Source of the DNA: Symsagittifera roscoffensis
Lineage: Eukaryota > Xenacoelomorpha > Acoela > Convolutidae
DNA length: 64,000 nt
Assembly (NCBI RefSeq): GCF_963678635.1
Contig: NC_087063.1
Span: 60,520,759 to 60,584,758 of the forward strand
Direction: 5' to 3'
Notes under the pieces: generated by a model
The model's database searches: none
What the model was told of the DNA's origin: nothing
The model's input: the letters and a program-made list of their open reading frames with translations, nothing else
Made by a program: the position numbers and the translations under genes
Part shown: positions 53,751-64,000 of the stretch, piece by piece
How positions within the stretch are numbered: position 1 is the first letter of the stretch
Layout of the letters: each line of letters begins with the position of its first letter

Positions 53751-53760
53751 ACTTGAGATC
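53751..53760. repeat. Target-site duplication, right (ACTTGAGATC)
   Basis: This is the partner of 50433-50442. Gag of element C resumes immediately to the right. Confidence 0.9.
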
Positions 53761-54080
53761 CAAAGTCATTTTGCCCGTCATCGTCCTCTTCTTCTTCCTG
53801 GGTTTCTGCTTCATCGCCTGTACCCGTTCCCATGGTAAATGGAAAGAAGTTTCTGAAAATGTTTTTCACTCTTTCGGAAAACGATGAGGACGTTGTCGGT
53901 TTCTCCGTCACGCCAAGCACCATGGTGTTGTCTGTGGGTGATCTTGTAGCCGCCACATTTTCAATAGAGATGTGTGATCCTTTCCACAAAAGGGTCGTTC
54001 ATTGCTTTTCTCTGTTTCTCTGGTTTGAATTTACCGGAGCTATCACTTAGTTTAGGTATCCTCGAAATGTCTAGACTCAT
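53761..54080 (-). pseudogene. Gag N-terminal part, element C (right of LINE)
   Basis: The start codon is at 54080-54078. It contains the acidic run ('EEEEDDDGQNDFGSQ') shared by all copies. An internal deletion at about 53970 removes roughly 70 codons, joining the start region directly to 'ISIENVAATRSP'. Confidence 0.75.
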
Positions 54081-54845
54081 TTTCAAGTTATCACTTCTTA
54101 CTGCCTATACACTCAATTCGATTGCTAGTGTACTCATTGTTAACTGATAATAATAACACAACACAAAAAATTCCAGAAGTTTCATTTAAACAGTGACCAC
54201 GAATCCTTGTATGTTATCACAGTACAGTGTGTAATAGTGTATACAATTTATTCATATTAACTAATGTTTATTAGTTGTAAGATATGAAGCTAGCACAGTC
54301 TGATGATATCAACATATTATAAGATAGTGTTCTCACTACCCAATCAAATACAAACATTTATGATTTAAAACCAAAAATGAAGAAAAATAGGAATATTTTC
54401 AAGGAAAAACGTATGTGTTTCGTGTTTTAGTCAGTCGCAATGTGATAGCCGAACTTGTGTCTAAAGAATGAGCTTTGCCTTCCGTGCTGCACCAGTTAGA
54501 CAAAACTTGAAGGCAGTAATTTTCTAAAGTGGGCGTCTTTTGCACCCACTGAGCCCTGTGTTACCTAACTGCCTTCGGGTTGCCCGAGCTAGACATACTA
54601 AGATCCTCAGGGCAATCACTTTCCCAAAAACTATTTTGATTTCAATCCACACAAATCAGTTGCAAGTTCTTGTTCAATCTAGACTTAGTGTCGCGAATAT
54701 CGAATATCGAGTTTTCACCTGTTTTGTTTTGGTCCGGTCTTTTATAAAAGGCAAGTTACCAGTGCATTCACTGGTTCCTAGCCTGTCTCTTAATAACCTA
54801 ATACCTTTCACTATTCTCTTTTCTTCTTTCTACTTAAGTTCTAAC
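54081..54845 (-). other. Leader (5' UTR) proximal segment, element C
   Basis: Homologous to 903-1671, with no gene. The palindrome is ACCAGTG-CATT-CACTGGT at 54758-54775. Confidence 0.65.
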
Positions 54846-55330
54846 AAAATTAGGACCCCTCCGGGTTGGCAAAAGTAGTACCCCTCCGGATTGGCAGAAC
54901 TGGGACCCTGTCGGATTGGCAAAATTGGGACCCTTCCCGATTGGAAAAATTGGGACCCTTCCGGATTGGCAAAATTGGGACCCTTCCGGATTGGCAAAAA
55001 TGGGGTCCTTCCGGATTGGCAAGAACAAGGCTCCTTCGGATTGCCAAAATTGGGATCCTTCCGGATTGGCAGAATTGGGACCCTTCCGGATTGGAAAAAT
55101 TGGAATCCTTCCGGATTGGCAAAATTGGGACCCTTCCGTATTGGCAAACTTGGGACCTTTCGGATTGGCGAAATTGGGACCCTTCCGGATTTGCAAAATT
55201 GGGACCCTTCGGATTGGCAAAATTGGGACCATTTCGGATTGGCAAAATTGGGACACTTCCGGATTGGCAAAATTGGGACCCTTCCGGATTGGCAAAATTG
55301 GGACCCTTCCGGATTGGGACCCCTCCGGGT
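54846..55330. repeat. 25-bp minisatellite array, element C (about 19 units)
   Basis: The consensus approaches GGATTGGCAAAA then TTGGGACCCTTCC. The array is open in several frames on both strands (frames of 130-243 codons), which follows from a stop-free unit of 25 bp. It merges at 55331 with the leader motif 'GGGTTTGTAAAAATAGC'. Confidence 0.92.
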
Positions 55331-57238
55331 TTGTAAAAATAGCTTTTGAAAGACTTTCAAAAATTTCACCCGATACCCTTCCGGATACGTTCTCCGATGC
55401 TATTATGCTAATGGAACTAACTATAAAGGGTGTATTTTCTTTCCCTAGACCCTTCCGGATTGAAGCTAAGCCTCTTATTTGACAATCCACCTTAACTGTG
55501 AAGGGTCTTATCACTAGCCTAGTTTCAACTCTACTATGGTTTTCTGGTTTCCTTAGCCTTCCCATTCCATCTATAACAGCATAAAATTGCCATATTTAAC
55601 CTTTGCTACTCTTTGGTAGGGGTGTAAAGACTTTCCAAAAAAAATTATAAAACGTGAAGGGTCTACCTTCCCGAATCAGTGAGTTTGCTAAAAACAATCT
55701 TGAAAAAGTTTCACGCTTTTTTTTTGAATAATTGATGTTTTTTTGAAAAAGCTCATCTAAATTGTGATCTAATGCTACCAAGATCAAGTAGATCTGTCCA
55801 GTAGTTCCAAAGTTATTATCCAAAACGTCTTTTTTCTAAAAACAAAAAGTATCCTCTCATATAGGTTCCGCCTAACTTTTTCCGCAAATCTGTTCTTTTC
55901 GACATAAAAATTATTGATCCGAGCTTAGAAGGCCAATACTCTTCTAGTTCAATGCAAAAAATCCAATCTAAAACGTTCCAGTTGAACAAATTTGCCAAAA
56001 ACACTGCTATTTGAACCTCTCGGATCGTTGAATCCACTAAATCAAACTCGTTAAAATCGATTTTACTGTAACCTGGAAGGTTATCGGCAAACGGGTTTGG
56101 AAACCTGTCGATTCACTAGTGCACGTTGTCCGAACAGCAATTTTTACTGTCCTAACTCAAACATTTTTAAAAATTTTCTTCTTTTGTAGCGTTTCGTTTC
56201 TTCAAAAATCAAGGAAATTCAGTTTTTGGTACCCAATTAGTTCCAACCACTTCCGAACTAAACTTAACCTGTTCTACCTACTATACTAGTATAGTTAAGA
56301 TGTAACTCACAAATTTAGCGCTTTTTTCCGTTTCAAAAAACATCGATATCTCAAAAATCGCGATTTGTGGGGGGATCAAAATATCACTTTTTTGACCCTA
56401 AAAACCGGTCCGCTTACTGTGTTTTTCATTGATAAACGATATAGGAGTCTTAAGATAGGCTGTATAATTAATAATTATAGTAATAATTTACCCCTCCGGG
56501 TTCGTTCAATCTCCGAATTAGGGTACTTAACAAGGAAATTCGCAGTCCGCTGAAGGGTCACTACAGTGCAGTCACTGTCGAGCCCTCCACAGAGTAATAT
56601 CCTACTTTTTGTACCAAAAGGGAATCAAAACTTTTAACGATACCAAACAGTCGATTGTTGTTGTCCTTGATCCCCTTCTTGTCGCCCCTTGAACTGCTTG
56701 CCGGATCAGTTTTCTTCTCTAATCCCGAGACCCTTCCAGATTGAGCTCAAATTAGCGTTAACGTGCTTAAATACTCAAATAACCCTACAGTACAAGCACC
56801 ACAAGTGGGCCACACAATTGATCGTAACGATCCTAACTGATATAAATGCCTGTAACAACAATTTATCTAACAACAACAAACGGGAGCGTCGGATCACATC
56901 TCGTCTGGGGGGATGATTTCTACTGATTTTATACTTTTTTACTGTTTTTGTTTTTTTGTTTGGTTTCTTGTATATCTTTAAGTGTTTTTGGTCACGTACC
57001 ACTCAGAAAATGACGGGACCGCGAATCCCCCACCCTTCCTAATTCGTGAATTTTCGGTCTTAACTGGGTTAAAAAGCTTATCACGGGGATCCGGAAGGCT
57101 TTCGCGTTCCGAACTACCCTTCTGCCCCGTTGGTTAGCGCGTTGTTTTGAGCATCCGCTCGGCGCGGAGTGCTCGTTAACGGTTCTGCCCGTCATGATGT
57201 TAAAAAAAATAACCCCAGGAGCGTCATAAAGACATCTA
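55331..57238 (-). other. Leader (5' UTR) distal segment, element C
   Basis: 1.9 kb, nearly identical to 58876-60828 and diverged from 1946-3694. It holds the palindrome at 56563-56578, seed motifs at about 55447 and 56730, and a GC-rich hairpin at about 57149-57172. No gene is seen. Confidence 0.65.
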
Positions 57239-57266
57239 TGTAACATTCGCCCGGAAGTACATATCG
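57239..57266 (-). mobile_element. 28-bp LTR remnant at the C/D junction
   Basis: TGTAACATTCGCCCGGAAGT continues to ATATCG at 57266, then the sequence switches to gag interior ('CCATTGATGTAGCATC'). The same switch occurs at 60856. Confidence 0.8.
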
Positions 57267-58367
57267 CCATTGATGTAGCATCTCTTGAATGCCCCGCCTG
57301 AGTATCATTGCCCCCTGATAACGTCTCTGGATTGTCCCTCCTGTCCAAATCGCTGGGATTATTTCTTCCTTGACTCGCATGACTCCTGTTCCTGGAATAA
57401 AGTCTCCCAGTCGCATATGTACCTTGCATCGGTCGTTCCTTTGAGGTCTGTCTGTTGCCAGTTGAGCTTCCTCTGATGTTTGGGCCCCGTGTTCTATTGT
57501 CCCCTGTGGCATAACTTGATGAACTGCCCCTTCCTCTAGTGGATCCATATGTCCTTCTTCTATTCTGTTGTTCATTGAAGTTCACCCTCGGCTCCCTGCT
57601 GGGTTCTCCCGAGTTCGATTCCCCATTTTTGACCCACTCCTGCTGCCTAGTAGCCCGTCTAACCTATCCATGATAGCCTGAGATCTCCTCTCCATCATCG
57701 CATCTATCTTCGTGTCAAGGGTCCCAAGAGTCTGATCCAGTTGAATTCTCAACTTCTCCATGTCGTCTCTCAATCGTAGCTCCCTTTGCTAGCTTCCCTC
57801 GTCATTCGCGACAAGTTCTTCGCCAAGTGTTCGTCCGTTCTCTCCTTCAAACGTTTTTCGCTTCTACTAACTTCTTGTTGCGGTTGATCTCTTCGTGCAG
57901 ATTTTCTATCTCGACGTGCACTGCCCTTTCTAGTTCACTCATTCTTAAGAATATCTATTCATTTTGTTCTCCTATGCTGCCCACTATGTTGGTCAAGGCT
58001 TCTTCAATTGCTCCGTTATCCATTAATGGCATCACAAGTGGCGGTGTCACCCTGTTGATCCCAGGTAGCTTGGTGCTTGTCGAGATTTTGGCTATGATTA
58101 TCTGCCTTGACGTCTTTTCATGATCCACTTCTGGATCCGCAGGTGCGTCACATAGCCCTGTGTTTCTATTCTTCGAAGTTCGCATTTCCGAATTCGTCAT
58201 GTTCACCAAGTCTCCTGACTGGCCTGATCCGTTTGTGATCTTGCTTATTGTCCTCACCACACCAAATTGGTCCATGGTACCAGCCTCTCTATTGGTGTAT
58301 GCGTGATTCTCCTGAGTCAAGCTATTGAGGCTGACTTGAGATCCAAAGTCATTTTGCCCGTCATTTT
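57267..58367 (-). pseudogene. Gag middle fragment, element D
   Basis: The minus strand carries the end of the acidic region, linker (57955-58360), coiled coil (57582-57773) and Gly/Arg segment (57290-57585, 'STRGRGSSSSYATGDN'). It is truncated on both sides: on the left by the LTR stub before the capsid domain, on the right by the minisatellite at 58368, which replaces the N-terminal 200 codons and the proximal leader. Confidence 0.8.
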
Positions 58368-58875
58368 GCACTTCCGGATTGGCAAGAACAAGGCCCCTTC
58401 GGATTGCCAAAATTGGGACCCTTCCGGATTGGCAAAAATGGGGTCCTTCCGGATTGGCAAGAACAAGGCCCCTTCGGATTGCCAAAATTGGGATCCTTCC
58501 GGATTGGCAGAATTGGGACCCTTCCGGATTGGAAAAATTGGAATCCTTCCGGATTGGCAAGAACAAGGCCCCTTCGGATTGCCAAAATTGGGACCCTTCC
58601 GGATTGGCAAAAATGGGGTCCTTCCGGATTGGCAAGAACAAGGCCCCTTCGGATTGCCAAAATTGGGATCCTTCCGGATTGGCAGAATTGGGACCCTTCC
58701 GGATTGGAAAAATTGGAATCCTTCCGGATTGGCAAAATTGGGACCCTTCCGTATTGGCAAACTTGGGACCTTTCGGATTGGCAAAATTGGGACACTTCCG
58801 GATTGGCAAAATTGGGACCCTTCCGGATTGGCAAAATTGGGACCCTTCCGGATTGGGACCCCTCCGGGTTTGTAA
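58368..58875. repeat. 25-bp minisatellite array with 175-bp higher-order repeat, element D
   Basis: About 20 units. The variant unit GGCAAGAACAAGGCCCCTTC starts at 58381, 58456, 58556 and 58631, spacing 75-100-75, so a 175-bp block of seven units is itself repeated twice. It joins gag in frame on the left, giving a 317-codon minus-strand frame (57955-58908) that mixes repeat and Gag linker. Confidence 0.9.
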
Positions 58876-60828
58876 AAATAGCTTTTGAAAGACTTTCAAA
58901 AATTTCACCCGATACCCTTCCGGATACGTTCTCCGATGCTATTATGCTAATGGAACTAACTATAAAGGGTGTATTTTTTTCCCTAGACCCTTCCGGATTG
59001 AAGCTAAGCCTCTTATTTGACAATCCACCTTAACTGTGAAGGGTCTTATCACTAGCATAGTTTCAACTCTACTATGGTTTTCTGTTTTCCTTAGCCTTCC
59101 CATTCCATCTATAACAGCATAAAATTGCCATATTTAACCTTTGCTACTCTTTGGTAGGGGTGTAAGGACTTTCCAAAAAAAAACTATAAAACGTGAAGGG
59201 TCTACCTTCCCGAATCAGTGAGTTTGCTAAAAACAATCTTGAAAAAGTTTCACGCTTTTTTTTGAATAATTGATGTTTTTTTGAAAAAGCTCATCTAAAT
59301 TGTGATCTAATGCTACCAAGATCAAGTAGATCTGTCCAGTAGTTCCGAAGTTATTATCCAAAACGTCTTTTTTCTAAAAACAAAAAGTATCCTCTCTTAT
59401 AGGTTCCGCCTGACTTTTTCCGCAATTCTGTTCTTTTCGAATAAAAATTATTGATCTGAGCTTAGAAGACCGATACTCTTCTAGTTCAATGCAAAAAACC
59501 CAATCTAAAACGTTCCAGTTGAACAAATTTGCCAAAAACACTGCTATTTGAACCTCTCCGAATCGTTGAATCCACTAAATCAAACTCGTTAAAATCGATT
59601 TTACTGTAACCCGGAAGGTTATCGGCAAACGGGTTTGGAAACCTGTCGATTCACTAGTGCACGTTGTCCGAACAGCAATTTTTACTGTCCTAACTCAAAC
59701 ATTTTAAAAACTTTTCTTCTTTTGTAGCGTTTCGTTTCTTCAAAAATCAAGGAAATTCAGTTTTTGGTACCCAATTAGTTCCAACCACTTCCGAACTAAA
59801 CTTAACCGGTTCTACCTACTATACTAGTATACTTAAAATGTAACTCACAAATTTAGCGCTTTTTTCCGTTTCAAAAAACATCGATATCTCAAAAATCGCG
59901 ATTTGTGGGGGATCAAAATATCACTTTTTTGACCCTAAAAACCGGTCCGCTTACTGTGTTTTTCATTGATAAACGATATAGGAGTCTTAAGATAGGCTGT
60001 ATAATTAATAATTATAGTAATAATTTACCCCTCCGGGTTCGTTCAATCTCCGAATTAGGGTACTTAACTAGGAAATTCGCAGTCCGCTGAAGGGTCACTA
60101 CAGTGCAGTCACTGTCGAGCCCTCCACAGAGTAATATCCTACTTTTTGTACCAAAAGGGAATCAAAACTTTTAACGATACAAAACAGTCGATTGTTGTTG
60201 TCCTTGATCCCCTTCTTGTCGCCCCTTGAACTGCTTGCCGGATCAGTTTTCTTCTCTAATCCCGAGACCCTTCCAGATTGAGCTCAAATTAGCGTTAACG
60301 TGCTTAAATACTCAAATAACCCTACAGTACAAGCACCACAAGTGGGCCACACATTTGATCGTAACAATCCTAACTGATATAAATGCCTGTAACAACAATT
60401 TATCTAACAACAACAAACGGGAGCGTCGGATCACATCTCGTCTGGGGGGATGATTTCTACTGATTTTATACTTTTTTACTGTTTTTGTTTTTTTTTTCGG
60501 TTAATTTTTATGTTTTTTGTTTTTCTTAGGTACTATACTACTTTTTGTTTGGTTTCTTGTATATCTTTAAGTGTTTTTGGTCACGTACCACTCAGAAAAT
60601 GACGGGACCGCGAATCTCCCACCCTTCCTAATTCGTGAATTTTTGGTCTTAACTGGGTTAAAAAGCTTATCACGAGGATCTGGAAGGCTTTCGCGTTCCA
60701 AACTACCCTTCTGCCCCGTTGGTTAGCGCGTTGTTTTGAGCATCCGCTCGGCGCGGAGTGCTCGTTAACGGTTCTGCCCGTCATGATGTTAAAAAAAAAT
60801 AACCCCAGGAGCGTCATAAAGACATCTA
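58876..60828 (-). other. Leader (5' UTR) distal segment, element D
   Basis: Close copy of 55331-57238 with the palindrome at 60100-60115. No gene is seen. Confidence 0.65.
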
Positions 60829-60856
60829 TGTAACATTCGCCCGGAAGTACATATCG
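60829..60856 (-). mobile_element. 28-bp LTR remnant at the D/E junction
   Basis: Identical in extent to 57239-57266 and joined to the same gag position. This shared breakpoint shows that one event was copied, not two independent deletions. Confidence 0.8.
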
Positions 60857-62513
60857 CCATTGATGTAGCATCTCTTGAATGCCCCGCCTGAGTATCATTG
60901 CCCCCTGATAACGTCTCTGGATTGTCCCTCCTGTCCGAATCGCTGGGATTGTTTCTTCCTTGACTCGCATGACTCCTGTTCCTGGAATAAAGTCTCCCAG
61001 TCGCATATGTACCTTGCATCGGTCGTTCCTTTGAGGTCTGTCTGTTGCCAGTTGAGCTTCCTCTGATGTTTGGGCCCCGTGTTCTATTGTCCCCTGTGGC
61101 ATAACTTGATGAACTGCCCCTTCCTCTAGTGGATCCATATGTCCTTCTTCTATTCTGTTGTTCATTGAAGTTCACCCTCGGCTCCCTGCTGGGTTCTCCC
61201 GAGTTCGATTCCCCATTTTTGACCCACTCCTGCTGCCTAGTAGCCCGTCTAACCTATCCATGATAGCCTGAGTTCTCCTCTCCATCATCGCATCTATCTT
61301 CGTGTCAAGAGCCCCAAGAGTCTGCTCTAGTTGAATTCTCAACTTCTCCATGTCGTCTCTCAATCGTAGCTCCCTTTGCTCAGCTTCCCTCGTCATTCGC
61401 GACAAGTTCTTCGCCAAGTGTTCGTCCGTTCTCTCCTTCAAACGTTTTTCGCTTCTAATAACTTCTTGTTGCGGTTGATCTCTTCGTGCAGATTTTCTAT
61501 CTTGACGTGCACTGCCCTTTCTAGTTCACTCATTCTTAAGAATATCTATTCATTTTGTTCTCCTATGCTGCCCACTATGTTGGTCAAGGCTTCTTCAATT
61601 GCTCCGTTATCCACTAATGGCATCACAAGTGGCGGTGTCACCCTGTTGATCCCAGGTAGCTTGGTGCTTGTCGAGATTTTGGCTATGATTATCTGCCTTG
61701 ACGTCTTTTCAGGATCCACTTCTGGATCCGCAGGTGCGTCACATAGCCCTGTGTTTCTATTCTTCGAAGTTCGCATTTCCGAATTCGTCATGTTCACCAA
61801 GTCTCCTGACTGGCCTGATCCGTTTGTGATCTTGCTTATTGTCCTCACCACACCAAATTGGTCCATGGTACCAGCCTCTCTATTGGTGTATGCGTGATTC
61901 TCCTGAGTCAAGCTATTGAGGCTGACTTGAGATCCAAAGTCATTTTGCCCTTCATCGTCCTCTTCTTCTTCCTGGGTTTCTGCTTCATCGCCTGTACCCG
62001 TTCCCATGGTAAATGGAAAAAAGTTTCTGAAAGTGTTCTTCACTCTTTTGGAAAACGATGAGGACGTTGTCGGTTTCTCCGTCACGCCAAGCATCATGGT
62101 GTTGTCTATGGGTGATCTTGTAGCCGCCACATTTTCAATAGAGATGTCGCACAGTTCCGACATCTCTTCTCGGTCCAGGGTACCGGTGGAAGTGGCAAAG
62201 TCTTGGCCTTGTTCTACCGGAGCAGATTCACTCGCGAATCTTCTGTTTCCTCTCCCTTCCGGTCCATGTCCCTCCTGGTTCTCATCCATGGCAGGGTCCG
62301 AATGTTTTCTACCTCTAACCTTGCCTTCTGTCCTTCTGAGGACTTTTGACTCCTGGTTTCAACCATTACGCCTGAAACTTTCTTCCTTTTGTCGGTCCTG
62401 GTCCCTGTGATCCTTTCCACAAAAGGGTCGTTCATTGCTTTTCTCTGTTTCTCTGGTATGAATTTACTGGAGCTATCACTTAGTTTAGGTATCCTTGACT
62501 TGTCTAGACTCAT
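60857..62513 (-). pseudogene. Gag N-terminal half, element E
   Basis: The start codon is at 62513-62511. Frames are 62214-62513 ('MSLDKSRIPKLSDSSSKF...'), 61546-62289 (247 codons, acidic run and linker, the best preserved N-terminal Gag), 61172-61441 (coiled coil, 'LRDDMEKLRIQLEQTLGALD') and 60789-61175 (Gly/Arg segment). Two stops at the frame changes break it. It lacks capsid and zinc knuckles because of the join at 60857. Confidence 0.82.
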
Positions 62514-63373
62514 TTTCAATTTATCACTTCTTGCTGCCTGTACACTCAATTCGATTGCTAGTATACTTATTGTTTACTGATAATAATAACACAACACAAA
62601 AAATTCCAGAAGTTTCACTTAAACAGTGACCACGAATCCTTGTATGTTATCACAGTACCCTGTGTATACAATTTATTCACAATAACTAATGATTATTAGT
62701 TGTAAGATATGAAGCTAGCAAAGTCTGATTTTATCAATAAATTTAAAATATAGTTTTCTCACGACCCAATCAAGCGCAAACATTATTGATTTAAATTCAA
62801 AAATGAAGAAAAATAAGAAGATTTCTAATGAAAACGTATGTGTTTTGTGTTTCAGTCAGTCGCAATGTGATAGTCGAACTTGTTTCTAAAGAAAGAGCGT
62901 TCCCTGTTCGGTGCTGCACCAATTAGACAAAACTTGAAGGTAGTGATTTTCTCAAGTGGGCGTCTATTGCACCCACTGAGCCCTGTGTTACCTAACTGCC
63001 TTCGGGTTGCCCGAGCTAGACATACTAAAATCCTCAGGGCAATCACTTTCCCAAAAACGATTTTGATTTCAATCCACACAAATCAGTTGCAAGTTTTTGT
63101 TCAATTTAGACTTAGTGTTGCAAATATCGAATATCGAGCTTACACCTGTTTTGTTTTGGTCCGGTCTTTTATAAAAGGCAAGTTACCAGTGCATTCAAGT
63201 GCAGTTAAAAAGCTATCCACGGGGATCCAGAAAGCTTTCGCGTTCCGAGCTATCCTTCTGCCCCGTTAATTAGCGCGTTGTTTTGAGCATCCGCTCGGCG
63301 CGGATTGCTCGTTAACGGTTCTGCCCGTCATGACATTTAAAAAAAACACCCAGGAGCGTCATAAAGACATCTA
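62514..63373 (-). other. Leader (5' UTR) with internal deletion, element E
   Basis: The proximal leader runs to about 63197, then the sequence jumps from inside the GTGCATTCA palindrome region to 'TTAAAAAGCTATCCACGGGG', equivalent to about 57071 in C. The minisatellite and about 1.7 kb of leader are missing. The end includes the GC-rich hairpin near 63280-63310. Confidence 0.65.
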
Positions 63374-64000
63374 TGTAACATTCGCCCGGATGTACATATC
63401 GACGGAAAACAAAGCTAGGTTCTAGTACGACTGGCTAGCGTCTAAACACAGCTCTACATGCTTTTCACCGTCCCTGCCAAAGTCAGTTCTTTTCGTGGTT
63501 TACCTGACATCGGTTCGACAAAACGCTTCTGCTTTCCGGCTTCAACCAGAACGCTCAAATTAACTTAATTAAATACAAAAATAGTGACCTCATGGCTGGG
63601 TCTCAGTATCCAGAGACCACGAGGTCACTCTAAAAACAGGGCTACAACTATATATTGTATTACGACTGTTTTTGTTCAGTAGATAAAAAATCATCATCTC
63701 CATCGACGATGGATCAACCCTTTCCCTCACTCCTAGCTTCTCATTTTCTGAAAATGAATCTGGATGTTAATTAAATTCAACTCAGGACATGACCAGGAAG
63801 CTAAAAATTTATATAAAACCGTTTGAATCTTGGGCCCGAGACCCCTTCGGATTCTGGAATCTTCGGAAATAGCACTCCTATTTCTTTCCGAAAGGCTGGA
63901 CACGCCGTCCCAACATCCTTCCTTTTTCTCGGGTTCTGCATCGAAACGATTGTAGCAGCACAACCGTTACAACTCGGAATGATTCCTGCCAAATTCCAAT
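63374..64000 (-). mobile_element. LTR of element E (truncated by window end)
   Basis: It starts TGTAACATTCGCCCGGATGTA and is homologous to 28995-29621. In this minus-strand element it is the 5' LTR. TATATAAAA occurs at about 63810 and the imperfect hairpin at 63940-63972. The far end lies beyond the window. Confidence 0.75.

Larger units (their letters stand above)
51478..53760 (-). pseudogene. LINE 2A - AP endonuclease - reverse transcriptase (N-terminal half)
   Basis: Upstream part 53164 to about 53750: a 2A-like motif at 53527-53550, then endonuclease start 'TIIWTWNIQRARV' and 'VILFTELHEETEG'. A stop and frameshift at about 53150 follow. The next frame, 51478-53139 (553 codons), carries 'LIIGGDWNSSIGD', 'WHKIDGFMT' and 'SDHKP', the EEP catalytic landmarks. 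RT blocks follow: 'PLYKKGTKMDMGNYRGVCLL', 'NQNGFRTGRSTCGATQ' and 'GAVLLDITKAYPRVNRPLLW' (motif A with its Asp). The YxDD motif C and thumb are deleted at about 51478. No start codon from the LINE itself is seen before the 2A motif; it may be 5'-truncated. Confidence 0.88.
47081..57266 (-). mobile_element. Element C: gag-protease-leader copy, split by a LINE
   Basis: Minus-strand copy. From the right: 28 bp of LTR (57239-57266), leader with minisatellite (54081-57238), gag start at 54080, gag interrupted at 50443-53750 by a LINE, gag continuing to about 47893, then protease to about 47260. It is truncated at 47080 before RT. It holds the longest single gag frame of the window (384 codons, 48530-49684). 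Confidence 0.8.
57267..60856 (-). repeat. 3590-bp tandem unit = element D (gag fragment, minisatellite, leader, LTR stub)
   Basis: The left boundary (LTR stub to gag at 57266/57267) recurs exactly at 60856/60857, a period of 3590 bp. D gag (57267-58367) is nearly identical to E gag (60857-61957), and D leader is nearly identical to C leader. This is what unequal exchange between tandem copies would give. Small differences (for example CGAATCTCCC versus CGAATCCCCC near 57025 and 60614) show the copies are not strictly identical. Confidence 0.88.

Noticed and set aside
54834-55565. Long minus-strand open frame (243 codons) with a repeating PILPIR.GPNFANPEG pattern
   Set aside because: It is the 25-bp minisatellite read in a stop-free frame; equally long frames exist in other frames and on the other strand. 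No start context, domain or selection is visible.
57120-57195. Possible tRNA gene in the leader
   Set aside because: An A-box-like string and a weak B-box are present about 45-50 nt apart, but the acceptor ends do not pair and the B box lacks GGTTCRA. I report only the hairpin.

Overview
The window holds no recognisable host gene. It is a nested, rearranged cluster of eukaryotic retroelements. Gag proteins carry CCHC zinc knuckles of a form I associate with nematode, especially Caenorhabditis, Ty3-like elements (C-x2-C-x4-H-x4-C followed by a 'YKQGMK' stretch), so a nematode genome is my best guess. This rests on memory of family style, not on a search.

Layout, with elements named here for convenience. 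Z (1-4622, minus strand) is the start of a gag gene, a 2.8 kb untranslated leader with a 25-bp minisatellite, and an LTR. Y (about 5160-8136, minus) is a broken gag plus truncated leader. A (8137-25909, plus) is a 5'-truncated Ty3/Gypsy-type element: gag, protease, RT, RNase H and integrase, then about 11 kb of extra coding sequence. A's last 2.5 kb plus part of an LTR is copied once more in tandem (23427-26511 and 26512-29590). B (28995 to about 47080, minus) is a related element facing A tail to tail; it has lost integrase and half of RNase H but keeps the same extra module in the same order. C (about 47080-57266, minus) is gag-protease plus leader, split at 50443-53750 by a LINE with a 10-bp target-site duplication. 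D (57267-60856) and E (60857-64000) are minus-strand gag/leader/LTR segments made by a 3.59-kb tandem duplication.

Putting the copies together, the parental element would read LTR (about 0.86 kb), leader (about 3 kb), gag (about 3 kb), protease-RT-RNase H-integrase (about 5 kb), 3' module (9-11 kb), LTR, giving roughly 22-24 kb. That is giant for an LTR retrotransposon. The 3' module is the most interesting content. In order it encodes a domain that looks like a Poa1/TARG1-type macro (ADP-ribose-binding) fold, an AT-rich non-coding gap, a coiled-coil segment, an SGNH/GDSL-hydrolase-like domain, a second region with a GxND-like motif, and several long unrecognised regions. A and B are clearly diverged yet collinear in this module at protein level, which argues it is an inherited part of the element, not two chance captures.

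The LINE carries a 2A ribosome-skipping motif just before its AP-endonuclease domain and zinc-finger-like motifs at its C-terminus, but lacks the RT catalytic core. All copies carry stops and frameshifts, so nothing here looks currently autonomous. The near-identical tandem duplications could be recent events or assembly artefacts.
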